64,000 nt of DNA. It comes from Zoogloea sp041917255 (GTDB lineage Bacteria; Pseudomonadota; Gammaproteobacteria; Burkholderiales; Rhodocyclaceae). Under the pieces are notes generated by a model. The model saw only the letters and a list, made by a program, of their open reading frames with translations, was not told the origin of the DNA and searched no databases. Of this stretch, positions 57,190-64,000 are shown piece after piece. The stretch lies in NCBI GenBank assembly GCA_041917255.1, contig JAYRYA010000008.1, positions 62,001 through 126,000 on the forward strand. The letters are read 5' to 3'. Numbering within the stretch: position 1 is the first letter of the stretch; each line of letters begins with the position of its first letter. Both the position numbers and the translations under genes were made by a program.

Positions 57190-60135
57190 TCAGTTGCTGC
57201 CCAGCAGCGGTGTCTGGCCGATGCTGAAATAGAGCGACGCGCCGTTGTTCACTTCGCCCTCGGCCCACACCTCGCCCCCGTGGCGGCGGACGATGCGGGC
57301 GACGGTGGCGAGACCGATGCCGGTGCCGGGGAATTCCCGATCCGAGTGCAGGCGCTGGAACGGCCGGAAGAGGTTTTCCCGGTACCGCATGTCGAAGCCT
57401 GCACCGTTGTCGCGCACCACGAAAGCGTCGAAGCCTTCGTGCACCGTGGCCTCGAAGCGGATCGACGGATGTTCGACCCGGCCAGTGAATTTCCAGGCAT
57501 TGCCCAGCAGGTTCTCGAGCACCGTGCGCATCAGGCTCGGGTCGCCCTCGACCACCAGGTTGGGGGAGATGTCCACGTGCACCTCGCGGGCGGGTTCCTG
57601 TTGGTGGAGCTCCTCGCAGATCGCCTGGGCGAGCTGGGAGAGATCGACCGGCCGGCGTTCGAGCTCCTTCCGGCTGACGCGTGACAAGGTGAGCAGATCG
57701 TCGATGAGCTGGCCCATGCGGTGCACGGCCGCGCGGACGCGGCGGAGCAGCTCCTTCGCGTCCTCATCCAGCTTGTCGCCGTAATCAGAGCCGAGGATGG
57801 CGCTGTAGCCCTCGATGGCGCGCAACGGCGCCCGCAAGTCGTGGGACACCGAATAGCTGAAGCTCTCGAGCTCGTTGAGGGCGGCGCTGAGCTGCGAGGT
57901 GCGCTCGGCCACCCGACGTTCGAGTTCGGTGTTGAGGCGTTTGATGGCGCGTTCGGCAAACTTGCGCTCGGTGAGGTCGGTGCCGACGCCGACGATGTGC
58001 GGCTTGCCGTCCAGGATGACCCGGCGGCCCACCACCAGGAAGGGCACCGGTTCGCGGTCGACGCGGCGCAGCATGACTTCGGCCGAGGCCTCACCGGAGC
58101 TCAGCGCCGACTCGATGCGGTGCGCCATCAGCGGCTCCTGCTCGGGAATGACCAGGGTTTCGGCCTCCGCGTTCTGGAGTTCAGTGTCGGGCAGGCCGGT
58201 GAGTTCGGAGACGAAGCGGTTCCACAGCACCAGCCGGCCCTGCTGGTCGAACAGGAAGAAGGGCGCCGGCAGGCTGTCGATCAGGCCGCGGGAGAAGTCG
58301 CGCTCGGCCTTCAGTTGTTCTTCGGCGAGCTTGCGCGCGGTGATGTCGCCGATTGAACCGACGATGCGCACCGCGCGGCCCTCCTGGTTGCGATGGGCGA
58401 GGCCGCGGGCGAGCACCCAGTGGAACTTGCCGTCCTTGTCGGCGAGCCGGTATTCCGATTCGAAGTGATCGGTTTCGCCGCGCAGGTGGGCGATCACGTC
58501 GGCCCGGTAGCGGCCGCGGTCGTCCGGATGGATCAGCTTGAGCCATTCTTCGCCGGTGGTGCGCAGGGTGTCGCTCTTGAGACCCAGCAGTGACAGCAGG
58601 CGCGACGACAGGTACAGGTGGCGGGTGTTCGGGTCCCAGTCCCACAGGCCTTCGTTGGTGCCGCGCTGGGCGAGGACGTAGCGCTCCTTGGTGTCGCGCA
58701 GTTGCTCTTCGGCTTCGAGGTAGGCGGTGCGATCCTCGACGATGCCGACGCCGCCGAAGATCAACTGGCCGCTGGCATCGAACTCGGGCGCAACCCGGAT
58801 CGACAGGATGTGCACGTTGGTGGACTGGGGCGCGACGAAGGGGCCGTCGTAGGCGCCGCGCTGGCCGGCGAGGGCGCCCTGGAGGATAGACAGGATGGCC
58901 TCGTCATCAAGGGAGTGGAGATCCACGCCCTGGAGTTGCTCGGGCGATGCGTGCAGGATCTCGGCCAGCCGGCTGTTGCAGTAGCTGATCTTGAGGTCGC
59001 TGCCATAGTGGAAGATGCCCACCGGCGCGTTTTCGACCAGAGCACGGTAGCGCGCCTGCTGATCGGCGATGGCTTGTCGGGATTTGCTTTCGGCGGTCTG
59101 GTCACGGATCACCAGTACCTCACCCAGGCTGGTGTCGTGGGCGGCGTGGGGGGGGACGCGGATCGGTGCGCTGCTGTAGGCGATCGGCCGGCGTTCGCCG
59201 CGGCGATTGACGAGGGTGGGGCGGCCGTGGGCATCGTCTTCGATCACGAATACGGCGGCGAGCGGCTGGCCCCGGGCTTCGTCCTCGCTCCAGCCGGTGA
59301 GCGCCTCGGCGACCGGGTTCATCAGCGTGACGCGGTTCTGGAGGTCGGTGGCGATCACCGCCTCGCCGATGCTGCGCAGGGTGACCTGGAGATATTCGTG
59401 AGTGGCGCGTTCGGCGGTGTGATCGCTGGCGCTTCCGACGATGGCCTTGAGGGTGCCGTCGGGATTGCGCAGCAGGGTCATCGCGTCGCGGACCCACAGG
59501 TGCTCGCCAGTGGCGGTTTCGAGACGGTATTCTGCGGTGATGCCGACGGGTTCGGTGCCGGGGTTCTCGAGTGCGGCGCCGATCTGCGCCCAGACGCGCC
59601 CCAGGTCGTCAGTGGGCACGCGCCGGGCGAAGTGATGCCAGCCGCCCGGTGCACAGAGCACCTCGACGGACGTACCGAGCCAGCTCTCGGCGCAGGCCGA
59701 GATGTAGTCGTAGCACTCGTGCGCAGGGTTGAAGCGGTAGAGCACGTGCCGGACGTCCTTCAACGCCTCGCGGAACACAGTGTCTGTATCGTCGGTGATC
59801 GGATCGGCACTGAATTCGGCGGGGCCTTGCGTTGCGCTGGCGACAGCAGGTTGAACGGTCGCCGGGGGGACGTTGGCACGGGCAGGTGAGCGCAGCACGA
59901 ACAACAGAACGGCAGTGAGGCCGATCAGGATGCTGCTCGCGTGGTCGGACAGGCTGGTGGGCAGGAGACGGTCGGCCAGCGCCAGAAGCATTACCGCGGC
60001 CACGGCGTAGAGCCCTGCCAGGGCCGCTGGATGGGCGCGTAGCAATGCGTCGCCGGCCGCAGCGGCTGGCGACGGAGTTGAGTTTGGCGCGGCAGGCGAA
60101 TCGAGCATCGGTTCGCGGCCAGGGTCGGAAATCAT
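57190..60135 (-). CDS. Orphan multi-PAS sensor histidine kinase
   Basis: About 981 residues. Two membrane helices (about 35-85), then five PAS-like domains in series (about 105-245, 250-355, 365-490, 490-620, 620-745), a phytochrome-type HisKA (FSYSVSHDLRAPLRAI) and a catalytic HATPase domain (NLLGNAWKFTG, DNGAGFDMRY, GTGIGLATVARIV). The second PAS has VIATDLQNRVTLMNPVAEAL. ATG 60135 was chosen as it follows AAAGGA; upstream ATG-less extension enters the tadA spacer. No response-regulator gene is adjacent, so its target is unknown. Confidence 0.9.
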   Translation of the reverse strand: MISDPGREPMLDSPAAPNSTPSPAAAAGDALLRAHPAALAGLYAVAAVMLLALADRLLPTSLSDHASSILIGLTAVLLFVLRSPARANVPPATVQPAVASATQGPAEFSADPITDDTDTVFREALKDVRHVLYRFNPAHECYDYISACAESWLGTSVEVLCAPGGWHHFARRVPTDDLGRVWAQIGAALENPGTEPVGITAEYRLETATGEHLWVRDAMTLLRNPDGTLKAIVGSASDHTAERATHEYLQVTLRSIGEAVIATDLQNRVTLMNPVAEALTGWSEDEARGQPLAAVFVIEDDAHGRPTLVNRRGERRPIAYSSAPIRVPPHAAHDTSLGEVLVIRDQTAESKSRQAIADQQARYRALVENAPVGIFHYGSDLKISYCNSRLAEILHASPEQLQGVDLHSLDDEAILSILQGALAGQRGAYDGPFVAPQSTNVHILSIRVAPEFDASGQLIFGGVGIVEDRTAYLEAEEQLRDTKERYVLAQRGTNEGLWDWDPNTRHLYLSSRLLSLLGLKSDTLRTTGEEWLKLIHPDDRGRYRADVIAHLRGETDHFESEYRLADKDGKFHWVLARGLAHRNQEGRAVRIVGSIGDITARKLAEEQLKAERDFSRGLIDSLPAPFFLFDQQGRLVLWNRFVSELTGLPDTELQNAEAETLVIPEQEPLMAHRIESALSSGEASAEVMLRRVDREPVPFLVVGRRVILDGKPHIVGVGTDLTERKFAERAIKRLNTELERRVAERTSQLSAALNELESFSYSVSHDLRAPLRAIEGYSAILGSDYGDKLDEDAKELLRRVRAAVHRMGQLIDDLLTLSRVSRKELERRPVDLSQLAQAICEELHQQEPAREVHVDISPNLVVEGDPSLMRTVLENLLGNAWKFTGRVEHPSIRFEATVHEGFDAFVVRDNGAGFDMRYRENLFRPFQRLHSDREFPGTGIGLATVARIVRRHGGEVWAEGEVNNGASLYFSIGQTPLLGSN

Positions 60136-60242
60136 GAGTCCTTTCCCGTCGGGGTTGCCGTCATCGCTGTCAGGGCGGGCGTTTCCACGTTGGTGCTTTA
60201 AAATCTGTCTTTTGTGATCCAAAAGCCGGTTTGAGCCTTACC

Positions 60243-60740
60243 ATGACTCCTTCATGTCCTGAAGCGGACGCCCACTTCATGCGCCTTGCCCTCGATCTTG
60301 CCGAGGAGGCAGGGCGAGCCGGCGAAGTGCCGGTGGGTGCGCTGATCGTTGCACCCGACGGGCAGATCGTCGGCCGGGGGTTCAACCAGCCCATCGGCCG
60401 GCACGATCCGACCGCCCACGCCGAAGTGATGGCGCTGCGCGATGCCGCCGCAACGCTGGCCAATTACCGGATGCCCGGCTGCACACTTTACGTCACGCTT
60501 GAACCATGCGTCATGTGCGCCGGGGCGATTTTGCATGCACGGATCGCCCGGGTGGTCTTCGGCGCACGTGACCCGAAGACGGGCGTAGCGGGAAGCGTAA
60601 TCGATCTTTTTGGCGAGACACGCCTAAACCATCACGCCGAGGTGGCCGGAGGCGTGCTCGCCGACACCTGTGGCGGACTTTTGTCCGGTTTTTTTGCCGC
60701 TCGACGCAAACGACCGGCGGGAGCGACCCCATCGTGCTGA
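60243..60740 (+). CDS. tadA: tRNA-specific adenosine deaminase TadA
   Basis: Deaminates A34 of tRNA-Arg(ACG) to inosine. The 165-residue protein has the zinc motif TAHAEVMALRDA (His and catalytic Glu) and PCVMCAGAILHARI with the two zinc cysteines, and the TadA-typical NYRMPGCTLYVTLE. ATG 60243 is preferred over TTG 60231. The stop overlaps the L,D-transpeptidase start. Confidence 0.95.
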   Translation: MTPSCPEADAHFMRLALDLAEEAGRAGEVPVGALIVAPDGQIVGRGFNQPIGRHDPTAHAEVMALRDAAATLANYRMPGCTLYVTLEPCVMCAGAILHARIARVVFGARDPKTGVAGSVIDLFGETRLNHHAEVAGGVLADTCGGLLSGFFAARRKRPAGATPSC

Positions 60741-61213
60741 TCCGAATCCACATTCCCACCCAGACGCTCGAACTCATTGGCGACGACGGCGCATGCATCC
60801 GCCGCTATCTGGTGTCCACCGCTAAGAACGGCCCAGGCGAGCAGACCGGCAGCCATCGCACGCCCCGTGGTCGCCACATCGTGCGGGCCAGGATCGGCGC
60901 CGGAGCGCCCATCGGCGCAGCATTCCGCGGCCGTCGCCCGACCGGCGAGGTGTGGACGCCCGAAGTGGGCGCGCAGATGCCCGAACGGGACTGGATCCTC
61001 ACCCGCATCCTGTGGCTGTCCGGCAAGGAGCCGGGCTTCAACCGGCTGGGCGACGTGGACACCATGCGCCGCTATATCTACATCCATGGCACGCCCGACA
61101 CCGAACCGATGGGCGTGCCGCTGTCCATCGGCTGCGTGAGGATGCGCAACCGTGAGGTGGCCGAGCTGTTCGACCTGGTGCCAGCCGGCACGCCGGTGGA
61201 GATTCTGGCGTGA
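60734..61213 (+). CDS. L,D-transpeptidase (YkuD) family protein without signal peptide
   Basis: A 159-residue YkuD-domain protein with the complete catalytic motif: His118 in IYIHGTPD and SIGCVRM with Ser131, Gly133, Cys134, Arg136. In known L,D-transpeptidases the cysteine attacks peptidoglycan stem peptides in the periplasm, but this protein begins directly with the domain (MLIRIHIPTQTLELIG) and shows no export signal. The GTG start 60734 lies inside tadA. It may be exported another way or act on a cytoplasmic substrate. Confidence 0.85.
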   Translation: MLIRIHIPTQTLELIGDDGACIRRYLVSTAKNGPGEQTGSHRTPRGRHIVRARIGAGAPIGAAFRGRRPTGEVWTPEVGAQMPERDWILTRILWLSGKEPGFNRLGDVDTMRRYIYIHGTPDTEPMGVPLSIGCVRMRNREVAELFDLVPAGTPVEILA

Positions 61214-61635
61214 GCGGGGCGCTGACCGTTCGGCTGGGAAGCTGGGATGAGCTTTCCGGGCAGGCCTCGCCGATCCGCTTTACGGTTTTTGTGGACGAGC
61301 AGAAGGTGCCGGCCGAGCTGGAGCTGGACGAGTTCGACCCGCTGTCGTGCCACGCGCTGGCGCTGGCGGGCGATGAAGCGGTTGGTACCGGACGGCTCCT
61401 TCCCGATGGGCACATCGGGCGGATGGCGGTGCTGGCGACCTGGCGCGGTCGGGGCGTGGGCGCGCTGCTGTTGCAGGCGCTGATCGACGAGGCGCAGCGG
61501 CGGGGCATGGCGCGGGTGGTGCTCAATGCCCAGACCCACGCGCTGGGTTTTTACGCGCGTTTCGGCTTTGTGCCGGAAGGCGAGGAGTACGAGGAAGCCG
61601 GCTTGCCTCACCGGACGATGGGCCGCAGCTTCTAA
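61210..61635 (+). CDS. GNAT-family N-acetyltransferase
   Basis: A 141-residue acetyltransferase with the acetyl-CoA loop VLATWRGRGVGALLLQALI and motif B GFYARFGFVPEGEEYEEAG, ending in HRTMGRSF. The N-terminal FVDEQKVPAELELDEFDP resembles ElaA-type enzymes. Substrate unknown. GTG 61210 overlaps the transpeptidase stop, placing it in the tadA operon. Confidence 0.85.
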   Translation: MSGALTVRLGSWDELSGQASPIRFTVFVDEQKVPAELELDEFDPLSCHALALAGDEAVGTGRLLPDGHIGRMAVLATWRGRGVGALLLQALIDEAQRRGMARVVLNAQTHALGFYARFGFVPEGEEYEEAGLPHRTMGRSF

Positions 61636-61690
61636 GTGGTTTGTTTCAAATAAAACAGATTTCGTTTCAAAAGAGACGCCTGGCGGGGCG

Positions 61691-62362
61691 TCAAGCTGCG
61701 CCCTGCTGGGCCGGCTTGCGCTTGAGATGGGTGTGGAACCACTCGACCGCCAGTGTTGCGGTGTCGTCGAGGGCGCCGGGTTCGCGGAAGAACTCGTCGG
61801 TGCCGGCAATCGAGCGCCACATCTTGCGGCCGCCGATCAGGTCGAAGGCCTGGCGCACGTTGGGCAGGTTCTCGTCGTGGCTGCCGACGATCAGCAGGGT
61901 CGGGCAGGCCACCTGGCGCAGCGGGGTGATCCCGGCGAGGCCAGGCCGTCCTCCGCGGCACACGAAGGCGCCGATCATCTCGGGCTCGCGGGCGATGGCG
62001 CGGATCGCCGCCGCGCTGCCGGTGCCGCTGGCCACCAGGCCAATGGGCAGATCGCCCAGCGGCGGCTGGTGGCGCAGCCATTCGAACAGCGCGTTGATGC
62101 GCTGGCCAAGGAGCGGCGTGTTGTAGCGGGCGTCGGGATCGCGGTTTTCTTCGTAGCGGGTGAGCAGGTCGAAGATCAGCGTCGAGAAGCCGGCGTCCTG
62201 CAGGCGCTGGGCAAAGTGGGCTTCGCGGGATTCCCGGTGGTTGCCGACGGCGGTCTGGGCGATGACGATCAGCCCGGCGCTGTCCGGCGCATGGGCCTGG
62301 AGCGCTTCCAGCCAGACGGGGCCGGCCGGAATGCTGAGTTCGGTGTGGCGCAGTTTCATCAT
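61691..62362 (-). CDS. Dienelactone hydrolase-like alpha/beta hydrolase
   Basis: About 223 residues of alpha/beta-hydrolase fold (LIVIAQTAVGNHRESREAHF, TLIFDLLT, LLIVGSHDENLPNV, WFHTHLKR). The usual nucleophile elbow GxSxG is not strict here; the candidate is ASGTG. Terminal Asp and His regions are present (GSHDENL, EWFHTHL). ATG 62362 is one choice; 62398 and 62359 are alternatives. It lies next to amrS/amrA, suggesting a shared pathway. The reaction is unknown. Confidence 0.75.
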   Translation of the reverse strand: MMKLRHTELSIPAGPVWLEALQAHAPDSAGLIVIAQTAVGNHRESREAHFAQRLQDAGFSTLIFDLLTRYEENRDPDARYNTPLLGQRINALFEWLRHQPPLGDLPIGLVASGTGSAAAIRAIAREPEMIGAFVCRGGRPGLAGITPLRQVACPTLLIVGSHDENLPNVRQAFDLIGGRKMWRSIAGTDEFFREPGALDDTATLAVEWFHTHLKRKPAQQGAA

Positions 62363-62407
62363 GGGCGGGACAATCGCATTCCCTTTGTCGGTGGACAAGG
62401 TAATGCG

Positions 62408-63487
62408 TCACCCGTTCTGGGCGTGGATGTGCACTGGAACACGGCGCGGCCCGAAAGCCCCGCGAAATTCGGCAAAACGCCCGGCGACCGGGGTGCCGCA
62501 GGCCATGCAGGCGCCGCGGGCATCGAGCCGGTAGGCGCCGATGGCGTACCAGTCGCGCTCGATGACCACCTGGCCGCAGCCGGGGCAGTAGGTGGCGCTG
62601 CCGTCCGGGTCGTGCACGTTGCCGGTGTAGACGTAGCGCAGCCCGGCGTCCCGGGCGATGCGCCGGGCGCGGGTGAGGGTGGCGGGCGGCGTGGCGGGGA
62701 TCCGGTCGAGCTTGTAGTCCGGGTGGAAGGCGGTGAAGTGCAGCGGCACGTCGGGGCCCAGCTCGGTGGCGATCCACTGGCTGAGCCGGGTGATCTCGGC
62801 GTCGGAATCGTTGAGGCCGGGGATCAGCAAGGTGGTGATCTCGACCCACACGCGGGTGTCGTGGTGCAGCCAGGCGAGGGTGTCGAGCACCGGCGTGAGG
62901 TGCGCGCCGCACTGGTGCACGTAGAAGTCGTCGGTGAAGGCCTTGAGATCGACGTTGGCGGCGTCCATCACGGCGAAGAAATCGCGCCGGGCGGCCGGGT
63001 GGATGTAGCCGGCGGTGACGGCCACGTTGGCGATGCCCTTTTCGCGGCAGGCCACGGCGGTGTCGATGGCGTACTCGGCGAAGATCACCGGGTCGTTGTA
63101 GGTGTAGGCCACGCTGCGGCAGTGGTGGCGCGCCGCAGCCGCGGCGATGTCGGCCGGCCCGGCGGTGTCCATCAGCCGGTCCATGTCGCGGCTCTTGGAG
63201 ATGTCCCAGTTCTGGCAGAACTTGCAGGCGAGGTTGCAGCCGGCGGTGCCGAAGGACAGCACGCTGCTGCCCGGGTGGAAGTGGTTGAGGGGCTTCTTCT
63301 CGATGGGGTCGATGCAGAAGCCGGAGCTGCGCCCGTAGGTGGTGAGCACCATCTTGCCGTCGACCCTCTGGCGCACGAAGCAGGCGCCGCGCTGGCCTTC
63401 GTGAAGCCGGCAATCCCGCGGGCACAGGTCGCACTGGAGGCGGCCGTCGGGCAGCGGATGCCAGTAGCGGGCGGGATGGTCGGTCAT
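62408..63487 (-). CDS. amrS: AmmeMemoRadiSam system radical SAM protein AmrS
   Basis: A 359-residue radical SAM enzyme with the [4Fe-4S]-SAM motif CNLACKFC (Cys84, Cys88, Cys91), N-terminal cysteines CDLCPRDC (19, 22, 26) and C-terminal zinc-ribbon-like CPGCGQ and CMACG pairs. It is the radical SAM member of the AmmeMemoRadiSam system, whose substrate is unknown. ATG 63487 gives the family N-terminus; the longer frame lacks it. The partner gene amrA lies 4 nt upstream. Confidence 0.92.
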   Translation of the reverse strand: MTDHPARYWHPLPDGRLQCDLCPRDCRLHEGQRGACFVRQRVDGKMVLTTYGRSSGFCIDPIEKKPLNHFHPGSSVLSFGTAGCNLACKFCQNWDISKSRDMDRLMDTAGPADIAAAAARHHCRSVAYTYNDPVIFAEYAIDTAVACREKGIANVAVTAGYIHPAARRDFFAVMDAANVDLKAFTDDFYVHQCGAHLTPVLDTLAWLHHDTRVWVEITTLLIPGLNDSDAEITRLSQWIATELGPDVPLHFTAFHPDYKLDRIPATPPATLTRARRIARDAGLRYVYTGNVHDPDGSATYCPGCGQVVIERDWYAIGAYRLDARGACMACGTPVAGRFAEFRGAFGPRRVPVHIHAQNG

Positions 63488-63491
63488 GGTC

Positions 63492-64000
63492 TTACTCCGG
63501 GTTGGGCGGTGCCTCGTGCCACTTGTCCACCTGGTAGGTGGCAATCATCACGTTGGGCCCCCAGAAATCAACCGGCAGCCGCGCCTTCTGCTTGAGGGCG
63601 CCCATGAAGCTGGCCTTGTCGGGCAGCTGTTCCCACACCTGGGGCAGGAAGGTGGCTTTCTGGCAGCCGTTGAAGAAGATCACGCCGTCGATGCCCGGAC
63701 GGATCTGGGCGAGGGCGTCGGCTTCGTCGCGGAACTCGAGGAAATTCGGCGCTCTGAGGAGGGACACCTCGACGCTTACCTTGCTGAACTCGTCGGCTGA
63801 AAGCGGCGCGAAGCGCGGGTCGGAAAACGCGGCGGCGCGGGCGTTTTCGACCACGTCGACGCCGAGCGCCCGGTGGGCGTTGAGGCTGCCGATGCAGCCG
63901 CGCAGCTCGCCACCCTTGGTGAGGGTGACGAAGGTGGCGCCGCGCCCGTCGAGTCGCGGGTCGGTGAGTGCCGCCGGGGCAGGCTGGCCCAGTTCGTCGG
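63492..64000 (-). CDS. amrA: AmmeMemoRadiSam system protein A (partial, runs off the window)
   Basis: The frame is open to the window edge at 64,000 and encodes the C-terminal part (about 168 residues). Visible motifs: TLTKGGELRGCIGSLNAH, VVENARAAAFSDPRF, VEVSLLRAPNFLEF and the closing QVWEQLPDKASFMGALKQKA. AMMECR1-domain proteins of this kind accompany Memo and radical SAM partners. The start lies outside the window. Confidence 0.9.
   Translation of the reverse strand, partial: DELGQPAPAALTDPRLDGRGATFVTLTKGGELRGCIGSLNAHRALGVDVVENARAAAFSDPRFAPLSADEFSKVSVEVSLLRAPNFLEFRDEADALAQIRPGIDGVIFFNGCQKATFLPQVWEQLPDKASFMGALKQKARLPVDFWGPNVMIATYQVDKWHEAPPNPE

Noticed and set aside
61636..61690. Direct repeat GTTTCAAA in the spacer between the GNAT and hydrolase genes
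   Set aside because: Two short AT-rich copies without a stem or other signal; likely chance in a convergent spacer.

Overview
The window is a GC-rich stretch of a Gram-negative chromosome, most likely a betaproteobacterium of the Rhodocyclales type (Azoarcus/Thauera/Denitromonas relatives). The evidence is the order cdsA-dxr-rseP-bamA-skp-lpxD-fabZ-lpxA-lpxB-rnhB, a bioAFHCD operon, a ppk/ppx divergent pair, an etfBA/acyl-CoA dehydrogenase cluster and an AmmeMemoRadiSam locus. The genus cannot be fixed from the sequence alone. I saw no rRNA, tRNA, CRISPR array or intact insertion sequence.

Layout. (1) 1-11,558, plus strand: one nearly gapless envelope operon covering phospholipid (cdsA), isoprenoid (dxr), outer-membrane protein assembly (rseP, bamA, skp) and lipid A synthesis (lpxD, fabZ, lpxA, lpxB), followed by rnhB, a small membrane protein and a SpoU-type methyltransferase. 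(2) 11,547-16,248, minus strand: biotin operon bioA-F-H-C-D without bioB. (3) 16,339-21,564: a beta-propeller lipoprotein, ppk, and divergent ppx. (4) 21,576-25,087: a Mla/MCE lipid-transport operon with a STAS-like domain fused to the permease. (5) 25,143-31,834: crotonase-like protein, TatD nuclease, TetR regulator, etfBA, a CbiM-like membrane protein and an acyl-CoA dehydrogenase, closed by a strong terminator. (6) 31,968-46,834, minus strand: an accessory island carrying a 3,993-residue CdiA/FhaB-type two-partner-secretion exoprotein whose C-terminus carries lipase-like motifs, followed after 2 nt by a signal-peptide protein and then by a lipoprotein. Both small genes are AT-richer than the rest and are candidate immunity proteins. 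No TpsB transporter gene lies in the window. (7) 46,835-52,583, minus strand: small membrane protein, PpiC-type isomerase, bolA, yciI, yciB, truncated haemoglobin, persulfide dioxygenase, EnvZ/OmpR. (8) 52,746-57,165, plus strand: small secreted protein, tsaB-rimI-family-4 uracil-DNA glycosylase, lemA and two TPM-domain genes. (9) 57,190-64,000: an orphan multi-PAS histidine kinase, tadA-L,D-transpeptidase-GNAT, then a dienelactone-hydrolase-like gene and amrS/amrA, the latter cut by the window edge.

The strongest candidate for something little described is the island in (6): a contact-dependent, probably lipid-degrading polymorphic toxin with two periplasm-directed proteins behind it that seem to share a C-terminal pattern. 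Its toxin assignment rests on visible catalytic motifs and pre-toxin landmarks, not on a database match.
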